Source: Gillisia marina (GTDB lineage: Bacteria; Bacteroidota; Bacteroidia; Flavobacteriales; Flavobacteriaceae). Taken from it: DNA of 64,000 nucleotides. Below are positions 36,893 to 46,161 of this stretch, piece by piece. The notes beneath the pieces are model-generated. The model saw only the letters and a list, made by a program, of their open reading frames with translations. It was not told the DNA's origin and did no database searches. Each line of letters opens with the position of its first letter. The first letter of the stretch is position 1. A program made the translations under genes and the position numbers. The stretch is taken from the NCBI RefSeq assembly GCF_000258765.1, contig NZ_AJLT01000012.1, forward strand, positions 31,096-95,095. Reading direction: 5' to 3'.

Positions 36893-37753
36893 TTATTTGA
36901 GGATCTGCTCAACTTCAAAAGAAGGTTTGTTATCTCTTATTTTTATTATTTCTACGACACCATTTGGTGTTTTAATTAATAATGGACTATGTGATAAAAT
37001 AAGTCCATTTGTCATCTCATAATCAAAAGCAAAATCACTATACTCAATTTCATCAATAATAAATTGTTGACTTTTGTAAAAAGAAAAAGCTCCAGGATAA
37101 GGGTTAGATTGAGCGCGGACCCAATTCCTTATCCTTTCCTTTTGCCAATTCCAATCTATTTTTCCATCCTCAGGACTTCTTTTTCCAAAATATGAGGATT
37201 TATTATTTTCTTGAGGAACTAAACTTATTGAATCATTCTTGATCTTTTCTAAAACGCTATCTATTAACGGCACATATAACTTATTATATTTTTCTAAAAT
37301 CATAGCTCCCGTGTCATTATAATTTATAGGAACTGAAATTTGCTCAATTATATCCCCTGTATCACAGCCTTTATCAATAACATGTGCTGTAATTCCTGTT
37401 TCCTTATCATTATTTATAATTGACCAAACGTGAGGAGTTCGTCCTCTATATTTAGGCAATAATGAACCGTGAATATTAAACGCCAATTTTTTTGGCAGTT
37501 TTATCAGGTTTTCTTCGATTAAATATAAATAGTTTATTGAAATTAAAACATCTATTTTTTTTTCAATTAAAAATTCATTGCTTTTTCCGTTTCGTGGATT
37601 ACCTACAAAATTTGGAAAATTATAATCTTTACAAAAATTAATTATATCAAAAGATTTTTTGTCGGTCATTACAAAAACAACTTCATTCTTTTTTATTAAA
37701 TCTTTAAAAACTGAATATCCAAGATTTCCACTGGCTAACACACCTATTCTCAT
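36893..37753 (-). CDS. Formyltransferase-like sugar N-formyltransferase
   Basis: A 286-residue relative of methionyl-tRNA formyltransferase. NIHGSLLPKYRGRTPHVWSI (about residues 93-112) holds the catalytic Asn-x-His pair and GITAHVIDKGCDTGDII the catalytic Asp. The C-terminal domain is short and shared with sugar formyltransferases. It probably formylates an amino sugar using N10-formyl-THF, as in N-formyl variants of pseudaminic or legionaminic acids. Coupled to the PseH-like gene by an ATGA overlap and 10 bp before pseI, so it decorates the pathway's sugar. It is not a housekeeping Fmt, since it lies in a sugar operon. Confidence 0.82.
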   Translation of the reverse strand: MRIGVLASGNLGYSVFKDLIKKNEVVFVMTDKKSFDIINFCKDYNFPNFVGNPRNGKSNEFLIEKKIDVLISINYLYLIEENLIKLPKKLAFNIHGSLLPKYRGRTPHVWSIINNDKETGITAHVIDKGCDTGDIIEQISVPINYNDTGAMILEKYNKLYVPLIDSVLEKIKNDSISLVPQENNKSSYFGKRSPEDGKIDWNWQKERIRNWVRAQSNPYPGAFSFYKSQQFIIDEIEYSDFAFDYEMTNGLILSHSPLLIKTPNGVVEIIKIRDNKPSFEVEQILK

Positions 37754-38307
37754 AAAACATTTAATTTTGAATGAACAACCACATCTATAAACTTGTCATT
37801 AAATAAACAATGATCTTTAAGAACTGCATCTTTAAAATAATGATTAAATTCTAATGTTGTATAGAGATGAGGTCTTAAATCAAAAGCATACACGTATAAC
37901 TTATAAATTTTTAAATCATCAAAAGCAGTTTCTTCTAATAATTTAAGAAAACTACTCCAATGAAACCTAAAATATTCTTTTTCAAGCTGAGTGTCCATTA
38001 TAAAGGAAATCTCGGCATTTTTATCGATCCAATTGATATGAACCAAACCACCATAACCAATACATTTAATTCCTTCTAAATAGGAGAATAAAATTTGGTC
38101 TGGTTTTTCCTGCTCAAATAGATTAGTAATTACTGTTTCAAAATACTTGTCCTGATCTTCTTTTGTGAGTGGTCTATCCTGTCTCAAATGGTATATTTGC
38201 TCGTTACGCCATTTCATTATATCGTAGCGGTCTTCCATTCTTAATGGAACTATACTATATTTTCCGTTAGCAAAAATTTGCTTACTTAATGCCTTGTAGG
38301 AGTTCAT
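37750..38307 (-). CDS. pseH: PseH-like GNAT N-acetyltransferase
   Basis: A 185-residue GNAT. SIVPLRMEDRYDIMKWRNEQ near the N-terminus is typical of PseH. IKCIGYGGLVHINWIDKNAEISF marks the central strands and the C-terminal half has LKIYKLYVYAFDLRPHLY. In pseudaminic acid synthesis PseH N-acetylates UDP-4-amino-4,6-dideoxy-beta-L-AltNAc after PseC. It overlaps the pseF stop by 26 bp and the formyltransferase start by 4 bp. Because a formyltransferase is alongside, either enzyme could supply the 4- (later C7) amide. Confidence 0.78.
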   Translation of the reverse strand: MNSYKALSKQIFANGKYSIVPLRMEDRYDIMKWRNEQIYHLRQDRPLTKEDQDKYFETVITNLFEQEKPDQILFSYLEGIKCIGYGGLVHINWIDKNAEISFIMDTQLEKEYFRFHWSSFLKLLEETAFDDLKIYKLYVYAFDLRPHLYTTLEFNHYFKDAVLKDHCLFNDKFIDVVVHSKLNVL

Positions 38308-38974
38308 ATTTGATCTCTGCTATTTTCCAATCGGTTTCATTGTCAATATCCTGAGCTTCTAATTCCGTAATAAGTAAAGCTCCAGTATTTTTAGTTAATA
38401 TGCTTTTATTCTTAATCACGCTGGAAGTGTTTATAAAATAAAACTGTCCGGCGTCATGATAGGCTTTTTCCAAATCCTGAGTCCGTAGATTTTCAAATTC
38501 AGGATAAAAATATCCAAGTCTTCCCTCCTTCAATTTCAGTGATCTTTGGACAGGAAAACTAAAAGGCATAACAGGAAAAACCACATCCAGATTTTTTGAT
38601 ATTAATATTGTATAAGCTTCCTTCAATTTATTTGAAGTAGTAAAAGGTGCGCTTGGATAAAGACAAGCAACATTTTTAAATGTTCTTCCCTGATCTTTAT
38701 ATTTTTCAATGACTTCTACTATTACATCAACCGTTGTAGCATAATCATCGGCATTTTTATCGCTTCGTAAAAAAGGCACTTTTGCTCCGTATTTAATGGC
38801 AATTTCAGCAATTTCCTTATCTTCTGTAGAAACCATCACCTCATCAAAAAGGTTGGACTTCAAAGCGGCTTGAATAGAATAGGCCATAATAGGCTTTCCA
38901 AGAAAATCCTTAATATTTTTTCGCGGAATTCGTTTACTTCCACCACGAGCCGGGATAATTGCTAAATTAGACAT
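38282..38974 (-). CDS. pseF: Pseudaminic acid cytidylyltransferase
   Basis: A 230-residue CMP-sugar synthetase. I take the ATG at 38974 (MSNLAIIPARGGSKRI). Marks are IIPARGGSKRIPRKNIKDFLG, EVMVSTEDKEIAEIA, CLYPSAPFTTSNKL, VFPVMPFSFPVQRSL, YHDAGQFYFINT and LEAQDIDNETDWKIAE. This is the PseF pattern. Standard PseF/PseG clusters also contain a UDP-sugar hydrolase next to it, but none is found here. It forms the head of the PseF-PseH-formyltransferase-PseI-GT group. The 296 bp upstream separate it from the YhcH gene. Confidence 0.87.
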   Translation of the reverse strand: MSNLAIIPARGGSKRIPRKNIKDFLGKPIMAYSIQAALKSNLFDEVMVSTEDKEIAEIAIKYGAKVPFLRSDKNADDYATTVDVIVEVIEKYKDQGRTFKNVACLYPSAPFTTSNKLKEAYTILISKNLDVVFPVMPFSFPVQRSLKLKEGRLGYFYPEFENLRTQDLEKAYHDAGQFYFINTSSVIKNKSILTKNTGALLITELEAQDIDNETDWKIAEIKYELLQGIK

Positions 38975-39270
38975 TGTAAAATTCATTTATCATTTCAATT
39001 AAAAAGGATTTTTGTCTATCGGTCAAAATACACTGTTTAAATTTATAATAATTTAAAGCATTTAACATATCCTATCTTTCCAACCAAAAATTACAGTAAT
39101 AATCCATTAAAAATTAATAGATATCATATGTTTTCGCAAAACATTATATTTTAAATGATGCATTTATCCTATTAGGCCATTTAATAATTTCTACACGAAT
39201 CTCAAAGCGAACAGAAACGGTGAAAGAAAATAACGGAAAAACATTTCGATTTAAAACTTAGTAATTTAAA
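38975..39270. other. Intergenic spacer, nothing recognised
   Basis: The longest spacer inside the glycan locus, between yhcH-like and pseF. It is very AT-rich. I find no ORF of interest, no hairpin with a T run and no good TAnnTTTG box on the minus strand. A promoter for pseF is expected here but I cannot point to it. Confidence 0.5.
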
Positions 39271-39723
39271 TTATAAATCAACTGGCATCTTTACTACTAT
39301 TTTTTTTACTTGGGTATGACCTGTATAAAGTGCCATGTGAGCAAAATTACTAGGAATGATGCAAAAATATCCCTTAGGAATCTCAATAGTTTTTATAAAG
39401 TCAGAATTGACTAGTAGATAATCACTGGCTTCATCATATGCTTTAAAAATAATGGATTCCCTATCCAAATCCGCATAAGCAATGACATCTGTTCCTTCCA
39501 GAGTAATATGAATATCCATTAAATTTTTATGCGCTTCTAAAATGCTTTTATCAAAAGCAACGGAAACCGAATCACTGGTAACTGGAAAAATGAAAATGTC
39601 ACGATAAGTTTCCTTTTCTTTAATATCCATTAATGATTTTGTATCGAGGAATTTACTGAATTGGCACACTCCCGAGAACATAGAATTGTATTTATAGATG
39701 TTTTCTAATCTGTCCGTTATCAT
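39271..39723 (-). CDS. YhcH/YjgK/YiaL family protein
   Basis: A 150-residue cupin-like protein of the DUF386/YhcH family. Marks are EAHKNLMDIHITLEGTD (metal-binding His/Asp-type region) and GYFCIIPSNFAHMAL with a conserved His near the end. E. coli YhcH has been described as an anomerase acting on N-acetylneuraminate. In this position, 1 bp after the NeuB-SpsF fusion and before the pseF group, it may present the right anomer of the ulosonic acid to a cytidylyltransferase. YhcH is usually catabolic, so a place in a biosynthetic operon is notable. Confidence 0.82.
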   Translation of the reverse strand: MITDRLENIYKYNSMFSGVCQFSKFLDTKSLMDIKEKETYRDIFIFPVTSDSVSVAFDKSILEAHKNLMDIHITLEGTDVIAYADLDRESIIFKAYDEASDYLLVNSDFIKTIEIPKGYFCIIPSNFAHMALYTGHTQVKKIVVKMPVDL

Positions 39724-39724
39724 T

Positions 39725-41497
39725 CTAAAAAGTTTTAATCTTGGTTTTTTCGTTTAACATTGATATCAAAGCTTGGTCTGTCTTGTATTTTAATTGAATG
39801 TGACTATTTATATGAGCAACATTCGGATGTTCATCCAAATAATCAAAAATTGATTTCAAAGTAAAATCAGGGTTAACGTCAGAAAGTGCTTCATGAATTT
39901 TATTGAACATAATTAAATCTTCCTCATAGTCTAAAGTCAATCGATATTGTCTTACCAATTCATCTGGAAGCTGCACCAAATTAATCTTAAAATGCGTTTG
40001 ATTATTCATAAAATACCAGGTCATGTATTCAGAATAATCAGCCCTAGGGAAATGAAATTTTACTTTTCTAAGGGCTTCCGCATTGATAATTTCTAAATTA
40101 GTGCCCACAGCAGCTGATTCTGCACTAGTATAATCGGCACCACTTTTAAAATGCGAATCCAATAATAATTGTAAAATTTCATTATCTATAAAAGGCATGT
40201 CGGCCGTAACCCTTACAATAACATCAATTTTCAATGAATTAACTACATCTAAATAACGGTGGACAACATCTTCAGGATGTCCTTGATGAAATATTACTGA
40301 TTCATCAAAAGTATGGTTTACCAAATCGGCATCAGAAGGTAAATCAGAAGTAGCCAATATAACATGGTGAATAGAATCAAACTTTTTAGCGTTCCTAAGG
40401 CAATATTCGACAGATGTTAAATCGCCAATTTTTAACAATGCTTTTTCTTTTAATCTAGATGATTTTAACCTACAAGCAACAATAACAGCAATATTTGCAG
40501 TTTTAAAATCACTCCTTTTTAAAGTTTCACCTGCCCTTTTAACCTTTGAGAGGATGGATTTATTATTCAATAAATTTTCAATAGCTCTTGAATTTAATCC
40601 ATCCTGAGGTGATCTTTTAAAGTCAAAGTCTTCAATAAGCGAAATTCCTTTGCCTGCTGGCACCTTCTTATTAAGTAAAGGTTTAAGTAAAGATTTCTCT
40701 AAATAAGCATTTTCCTTTTTATTTATAAAAGCAGCCGATAATAATTCTTCTTGGTCTTTTATCAAGCCAACTAATTTTTCAAATTGCAGGATGTTGATAC
40801 TGGAATAAAAATCATATTTAGTCTCCCGGGTAGTGAGCATGACATGTTTTTCTATGATATTGGCGCCATTTTGCAAAGCAATAATAGGTAACCAAATAGA
40901 ATAATCTAAAGTAGCATCTACATGATCTGCAAATACAATTCGATTATTAAATTTTGCCTTGATAGCTTGAATTTTTGAAATCCCTGAATCAATCAATTCT
41001 GTCGGATAACCTTGAAATCCAACCTCTAACAATAGTTCTTCTGATGAAATCTCATTTTCAAATTTGTTGACAAAAAAAGCAATTTCATCAAAGTCCAGAG
41101 CAGCAATATTGATAATTATCTTTTTCTTTGATAAATCGAATTTTTTTAGCCTTTCAAATAATCCATAATTAAATAAGACCGAAACCTGGAGTTTAACACC
41201 ATCAACCAAAGAAATGTTCTGCCCTAAAATATCTACACCATAATCATCAAATAAATCGAGCCAAACTAATTTTGTTGATTTCGCCTTTTGAAAAATTAAT
41301 TGCCATTCATTAGGGCTAAATGCTAATTTTTCATAAACAGGATACCACTCGAATTCCTTTGTAGCCAATGTTTCTGCCAATAATGGCTGAAATTTCATAG
41401 CAAAATCATTGTCAAACTTTGAAAAAGAATCAACCAGTTCTAACATGTAGTCTAGATCGCCCCCATGTGTATTAGCTATTTCAATAATTACCTTCAT
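39725..41497 (-). CDS. NeuB-SAF-SpsF fusion: ulosonate synthase and cytidylyltransferase
   Basis: A 590-residue fusion. I start at 41497 (MKVIIEIANTHGG), the family start; this overlaps pseC by 17 bp. Residues 1 to about 270 are a NeuB-type TIM barrel (IIEIANTHGG, GANIIEKHVMLTTRETKYDF). About 275-330 is an SAF domain (PAGKGISLIEDFDFKRSPQDG). From about 335 there is an SpsF-like nucleotidyltransferase (NIAVIVACRLKSSRLKEKAL, VIVRVTADMPFIDNE, YRLTLDYEEDLIMFNKI). One polypeptide could both condense PEP with a hexosamine-type acceptor and activate the product. The NeuB half lacks the typical PDAS-like loop of PseI, so the sugar probably differs. Confidence 0.83.
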   Translation of the reverse strand: MKVIIEIANTHGGDLDYMLELVDSFSKFDNDFAMKFQPLLAETLATKEFEWYPVYEKLAFSPNEWQLIFQKAKSTKLVWLDLFDDYGVDILGQNISLVDGVKLQVSVLFNYGLFERLKKFDLSKKKIIINIAALDFDEIAFFVNKFENEISSEELLLEVGFQGYPTELIDSGISKIQAIKAKFNNRIVFADHVDATLDYSIWLPIIALQNGANIIEKHVMLTTRETKYDFYSSINILQFEKLVGLIKDQEELLSAAFINKKENAYLEKSLLKPLLNKKVPAGKGISLIEDFDFKRSPQDGLNSRAIENLLNNKSILSKVKRAGETLKRSDFKTANIAVIVACRLKSSRLKEKALLKIGDLTSVEYCLRNAKKFDSIHHVILATSDLPSDADLVNHTFDESVIFHQGHPEDVVHRYLDVVNSLKIDVIVRVTADMPFIDNEILQLLLDSHFKSGADYTSAESAAVGTNLEIINAEALRKVKFHFPRADYSEYMTWYFMNNQTHFKINLVQLPDELVRQYRLTLDYEEDLIMFNKIHEALSDVNPDFTLKSIFDYLDEHPNVAHINSHIQLKYKTDQALISMLNEKTKIKTF

Positions 41498-42722
41498 TAT
41501 ATTTATAAAAATTAATGATAGTATTAATAACAAAATGTTGTTCCTCAGTTGTCAATGTTGGATACATAGGTAGGCTAATGCAATTTTGATAATATTTTTC
41601 TGCATTTGGCATATCGCCTTCTATCCAACCAAACTGCCTATAATACGGCATTAAATGACAAGGTATATAGTGGATTTGAGCATAAATATTATTTTCACGT
41701 AAATAATTATACAATTCCAATCTATTTTTAACTTCAAGCACATATAAATGATATGCATGACCTTCCACAACCCCAGATTGTCCTTTTACAAAATCTTTGT
41801 TTAGAAAAGCCTGAAAGTATGTTTCAGCAATTTTCTTTCGTTTTACTAAACCTTTATCCGCACGTTTTAACTGGCTAGTCCCAAGAGCCGCCTGAAAATC
41901 AGTTAATCGGTAATTGTAACCCAATTCCTGCATTTCCATATACCAAGCGGGATATGTCTCGTCTCCCCTCGACATGATATCGACTTCAGTCAATTGGCTA
42001 GAAGTACCAACTGCAAACTCAATAGAATTTTTAAACATCTCTACATTCTTGGTGATACCGTGAGTTCTTAGCATTAAAAGCTTGTCATACAAGGCCATAT
42101 CATTGGTAGTAATCATACCCCCTTCACCGCTTGCAATATGTTTAACCGGATGGAATGAAAATATTGCCAAATCTGCAAAATTTCCGTTTCCACATAATTG
42201 TTTCTGCTCTTTAGAATCTTTAAAATATCCACCGGGTGCATGACAGGAATCTTCGATCATCCAAAGTCCATGTTCAACAGCAAGATCTCTAAATGCTTCC
42301 AGATCTACTGCTCTACCGGCAAAATCTACAGGGATTATTCCCTTATAGGTTTCTTTGGGGGAAGCTTCCAGAAGTTTTCTTACTTTATTAATATCCAACA
42401 AATAGGTTTCAGGATCAATATCTGCAAAAACCAATTCCCCACCACAGTATCTGACACAATTAGCCGAGGCAGCAAAAGTAATGGGTGTAGTAATTACCTT
42501 ATCACCCTCCTGCACATTTAATGCCATTGCACAAAGGTGAAGGGCGGCAGTTCCATTGGAAACTGCGACAGCATATTCACTTCCAACATAGGAAGCGAAA
42601 GCTTTCTCAAATTCTACAATTTTCGGACCTTGAGTTAAATAATCAGATTTTAAGGTTTCAATAACGACTTGAATATCTTCTTCTGTAATATTTTGACGAC
42701 CGTAAGGAATAGGATTACTCAT
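41481..42722 (-). CDS. pseC: PseC-like UDP-sugar aminotransferase
   Basis: A PLP-dependent aminotransferase of about 413 residues from the ATG at 42722 (MSNPIPYGRQNITEED). A start at 42737 would overlap pseB by 11 bp. Marks are AVSNGTAALHLCAMALN, WMIEDSCHAPGGYF and FSFHPVKHIASGEGGMI (Schiff-base Lys), plus MQELGYNYRLTDFQAALG. The FHPVKHIASGEGG segment is characteristic of PseC, which converts the PseB product to UDP-4-amino-4,6-dideoxy-beta-L-AltNAc. It follows pseB by 4 bp. Confidence 0.9.
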   Translation of the reverse strand: MSNPIPYGRQNITEEDIQVVIETLKSDYLTQGPKIVEFEKAFASYVGSEYAVAVSNGTAALHLCAMALNVQEGDKVITTPITFAASANCVRYCGGELVFADIDPETYLLDINKVRKLLEASPKETYKGIIPVDFAGRAVDLEAFRDLAVEHGLWMIEDSCHAPGGYFKDSKEQKQLCGNGNFADLAIFSFHPVKHIASGEGGMITTNDMALYDKLLMLRTHGITKNVEMFKNSIEFAVGTSSQLTEVDIMSRGDETYPAWYMEMQELGYNYRLTDFQAALGTSQLKRADKGLVKRKKIAETYFQAFLNKDFVKGQSGVVEGHAYHLYVLEVKNRLELYNYLRENNIYAQIHYIPCHLMPYYRQFGWIEGDMPNAEKYYQNCISLPMYPTLTTEEQHFVINTIINFYKYNEGNY

Positions 42723-42726
42723 AAAA

Positions 42727-43737
42727 TTATAATTCAAAAGTTGAATCTACATGATCTTTTATTAATTTTCTTAAATCTTCTACTGTTTCCCATTCTGAAT
42801 TTTCTGCAGAGTTATATTGAAAACCTGGTTTTACCTTAGTCGCTTCAAATTTACTTATATATTCCTCCAACTTCCACTTATGGGTTGAAGGAAGAATAGT
42901 ATAGTATTTACCCAAATCATAGGTGTAATAAGAATCTGAAGAAGTTATCATTTCCTCGTGGATTTTTTCGCCTGGGCGAATTCCCACTATAGGTTTTTCA
43001 CATTCTGGTCCAATAGCTTTAGCGACATCAGTAATTTTATAGGATGGGATTTTTGGAACAAATATCTCCCCACCCCATGCATGTTCTAAGGCATGCATTA
43101 CCATATCTACTCCTCCCTGAAGAGAAATATTAAATCTTGTCATTGTAGGATCGGTAATTGGAAGAACACCTTCTTTTTTCTTTTTAAGAAAAAATGGAAT
43201 AACAGAGCCATTAGACCCCATTACGTTACCATATCTCACAACAGAAAATTTAATAGGATTCCAACCGGTAATATTATTTGCTGCCACGAATAACTTATCT
43301 GATGCAAGTTTGGTTGCACCATATAAATTAATTGGTGCCGCAGCCTTATCTGTAGATAAAGCTACCACTCGTGTTACTTCTGTTTCCAGGCAAGCATTAA
43401 TGATGTTTTCTGCTCCCATGATGTTGGTTTTTACGCATTCCATAGGATTATATTCTGCAATAGGAACATGTTTCATAGCGGCTGCATGGATTACGTAATC
43501 TATACCTTTTAAAGCTCTTTTCACCCTGGCTTCATCCCTAACATCCCCAATAAAGAATCGAATTTGGGGAAATTGAGAAATGGGAAAGTCCTGAGCCATT
43601 TCAAATTGTTTTTGCTCATCACGTGAAAAAATAATTATTTTTTTTATATCAGGATATGCATTTAAAATGTGGGCTGTTAAAGCCTTACCCAGAGAACCTG
43701 TGCCTCCGGTAATTAATATTGATTTATTTTTTAACAT
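42727..43737 (-). CDS. pseB: PseB, inverting UDP-GlcNAc 4,6-dehydratase
   Basis: A 336-residue soluble SDR dehydratase/5-epimerase, first enzyme of pseudaminic acid synthesis. Marks are ILITGGTGSLGKALTAHIL (NAD), HAAAMKHVPIAEYNPME, ALSTDKAAAPINLYGATK and VVRYGNVMGSNGSVIPFF. No membrane segments, unlike the PglF homologue at 11999-14001, so the locus has both the retaining and inverting 4,6-dehydratase branches from UDP-GlcNAc. Full length and intact. It is preceded by a 66-bp gap after UXS. Confidence 0.93.
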   Translation of the reverse strand: MLKNKSILITGGTGSLGKALTAHILNAYPDIKKIIIFSRDEQKQFEMAQDFPISQFPQIRFFIGDVRDEARVKRALKGIDYVIHAAAMKHVPIAEYNPMECVKTNIMGAENIINACLETEVTRVVALSTDKAAAPINLYGATKLASDKLFVAANNITGWNPIKFSVVRYGNVMGSNGSVIPFFLKKKKEGVLPITDPTMTRFNISLQGGVDMVMHALEHAWGGEIFVPKIPSYKITDVAKAIGPECEKPIVGIRPGEKIHEEMITSSDSYYTYDLGKYYTILPSTHKWKLEEYISKFEATKVKPGFQYNSAENSEWETVEDLRKLIKDHVDSTFEL

Positions 43738-43803
43738 CTTTATACTTCTTTAAAAATAATATTTTTTAGTTGGCCTCAAATCTATAGGATAATTGTCAAA
43801 CAA

Positions 43804-44736
43804 TTAAACAATACTTTTAAAATACTCAATAGTCTTTATTAATCCTGTTCCCAAATTAATAGTTGGCTTCCAATTTAATTTGTCTTTGGCCAAATCTATG
43901 ATTGGTTTTCTTTGCATTGGATCATCTTCAGGCAAGTCATGAAAAACCACCTTACTTTTACTACCAGTTAAAATAATGATCTCTTCAGCCAGTTCTAACA
44001 TTGTAAATTCCTTTGGATTACCAATATTTACAGGCCCTGTAAAACTTTTTTCAGAATTCATCAATCGAACCATTCCATCTATTAGATCACTTACATAACA
44101 AAAACTCCGGGTTTGTTTTCCATCTCCATAGATAGTTATATCCTCTTCTTTTAATGCCTGAACAATAAAGTTGCTTACTACCCTTCCGTCTTGGGGATTC
44201 ATATTGGGGCCATAGGTGTTAAAAATACGCATTACTTTAATGTTAAGGTTATGCTGCCTATGGTAATCAAAAAATAAAGTTTCAGCACATCTTTTACCTT
44301 CATCATAACATGCACGAGGTCCAATTGGATTAACATTCCCCCTGTAACTTTCTGGTTGAGGGTGTACTTCTGGATCGCCATAAACCTCACTAGTACTTGC
44401 CTGCAATATCGGGATTTTCAAACGTTTTGCTAAGCCCAGCATATTTATTGCTCCCAATACGCTAGTTTTAGTGGTTTGAACTGGATCAAATTGATAATGT
44501 ATTGGACTGGCAGGGCAAGCTAAATTATATATTTGGTCTACCTCCACAAATAATGGGTGAGTTACATCATGCCTCAACAATTCAAAGTTTTTATTATCTA
44601 ATAAATGATGAATATTACTTCTAGAACCAGTGTAAAAATTATCAACACATAATACCTCATTACCTTCGTTTAATAATCGTTCAGATAAATGGCTGCCTAA
44701 AAATCCGGCACCTCCGGTTATTAAAATTCTCTTCAT
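43804..44736 (-). CDS. uxs: UDP-glucuronate decarboxylase (UDP-xylose synthase)
   Basis: A 310-residue extended [86 protein letters not shown] and [10 protein letters not shown]. The ACPASP and E120-type TSEVYGDP plus the YDEGKR active site are diagnostic of bacterial UXS. It converts UDP-GlcA, made by the adjacent dehydrogenase, to UDP-xylose. Encoded 30 bp downstream of that dehydrogenase. Confidence 0.92.
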   Translation of the reverse strand: MKRILITGGAGFLGSHLSERLLNEGNEVLCVDNFYTGSRSNIHHLLDNKNFELLRHDVTHPLFVEVDQIYNLACPASPIHYQFDPVQTTKTSVLGAINMLGLAKRLKIPILQASTSEVYGDPEVHPQPESYRGNVNPIGPRACYDEGKRCAETLFFDYHRQHNLNIKVMRIFNTYGPNMNPQDGRVVSNFIVQALKEEDITIYGDGKQTRSFCYVSDLIDGMVRLMNSEKSFTGPVNIGNPKEFTMLELAEEIIILTGSKSKVVFHDLPEDDPMQRKPIIDLAKDKLNWKPTINLGTGLIKTIEYFKSIV

Positions 44737-44766
44737 ATCGTATTTTAAAATAAAATTATCTTCTAA

Positions 44767-46161
44767 TTAATTTCCTATAACAAAAAAGTCAAATCCAATG
44801 CTCTGCAATTCGGCTTTATCCAACAATCTCCTGCCATCGAATAGGAAAGCTGGTTTAAGCATATTTTTGTAAATTTCATTCCAATCTAGTTCTTTAAATT
44901 CATCCCATTCAGTTAAAACCGCAACTGCGTGTGAATTTTTACAGGCTTCTTCAGCAGTACTAACTACACTAACTAAAGACCTATTTTCAGAGTCTGATCT
45001 TGTTCCTAAATAATCAAGATCTGCATAAATTTGTTCAGCTGTTACTTTAGGATCGTACACAACAATTTCTGCTTGTTCATTTAAGAGATAATCTGAAACA
45101 TAAATCGCGGCAGATTCTCGTGTATCGTTGGTGTCTTTTTTAAAAGCCCAACCTAAGATCGCAATTTTTTTTCCGGAAACAGTGTTAAATAAAGATTTTA
45201 CAATATTAGCAGCAAACCTCCGCTTTTGATGATCATTTAAAATAATCACCTGTTCCCAATAATCTGCAACTTCATTTAAACCAAAAGATTTAGCTATATA
45301 AACTAAATTCAAAATATCCTTTTGAAAACACGAGCCTCCAAACCCAACAGATGATTGTAAAAATTTAGCTCCAATTCTGGAGTCCATTCCAACTGCTTTT
45401 GCAACTTCATTAACATCTGCTCCAGTCTTTTCGCATAATTCGCTCATGGCGTTAATACTAGACACTCTTTGAGCCAAAAATGCATTCGCAGTTAATTTAG
45501 ATAGTTCTGAAGACCATACATTTGTTGTTAAAATATGCTCCCTGGATACCCAATTAGCATAAACATTAACTAGAGCTTCAACTGCATCTTTTCCTTTAAC
45601 AGTATCTATATCCCCACCAATAAGAACTCTATCTGGTGCCAATAAATCTTCGACAGCTGTTCCCTCCGCTAAAAATTCTGGATTAGAAAGAATTTGGAAA
45701 TTCACTCCATTACCAGTATTTTCTAGGATGTTTTTAAGAGCTTCGGCAGTTCGAACAGGTAAGGTAGATTTTTCTACCACAATTTTATCTGTCTTCGAAA
45801 CACGCGCTATTTGCCTCGCACAAAGCTCAATATATTTTAGATCGGCAGCCATTCCTTTACCAATTCCATATGTTTTGGTTGGAGTGTTAACTGATATAAA
45901 TATCATTTCAGCATTATCTATTGCTTCATCAACATTTGTAGAAAAAAACAAATTTCTACCTCTAGCCTCTTTTACAATATCCGATAATCCTGGCTCGTAA
46001 ATTGGAATATTATTTACATCTTCATCGTTCCAAGCAGCGATTCTTTTTTCATTTATATCTACTACGGTTACATTAATGTGAGGACACTTTTGAGCTATAA
46101 TTGCCATGGTTGGACCACCAACATATCCTGCACCAATACAACAAATGTTTTTAATTTTCAT
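44767..46161 (-). CDS. ugd: UDP-glucose 6-dehydrogenase
   Basis: A 464-residue NAD-dependent dehydrogenase of the animal/plant-like UGDH subgroup (longer than the classical bacterial type). [20 protein letters not shown] (NAD), [55 protein letters not shown] with the catalytic Cys, and [16 protein letters not shown]. It oxidises UDP-glucose to UDP-glucuronate, the precursor for UXS and for the 4-epimerase at 48618. It directly abuts the next dehydrogenase gene (no gap). Confidence 0.92.
   Translation of the reverse strand: MKIKNICCIGAGYVGGPTMAIIAQKCPHINVTVVDINEKRIAAWNDEDVNNIPIYEPGLSDIVKEARGRNLFFSTNVDEAIDNAEMIFISVNTPTKTYGIGKGMAADLKYIELCARQIARVSKTDKIVVEKSTLPVRTAEALKNILENTGNGVNFQILSNPEFLAEGTAVEDLLAPDRVLIGGDIDTVKGKDAVEALVNVYANWVSREHILTTNVWSSELSKLTANAFLAQRVSSINAMSELCEKTGADVNEVAKAVGMDSRIGAKFLQSSVGFGGSCFQKDILNLVYIAKSFGLNEVADYWEQVIILNDHQKRRFAANIVKSLFNTVSGKKIAILGWAFKKDTNDTRESAAIYVSDYLLNEQAEIVVYDPKVTAEQIYADLDYLGTRSDSENRSLVSVVSTAEEACKNSHAVAVLTEWDEFKELDWNEIYKNMLKPAFLFDGRRLLDKAELQSIGFDFFVIGN

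Noticed and set aside
36893..37753. Housekeeping methionyl-tRNA formyltransferase
   Set aside because: It is inside a pseudaminic-type operon, coupled to pseH, with no def or fmt-type neighbours; a sugar formyltransferase is more likely.
43791..43805. Short inverted repeat AATTGT-CAA-ACAATT near the uxs end as a terminator
   Set aside because: The arms are only six A/T-rich base pairs and no T run follows in either direction.
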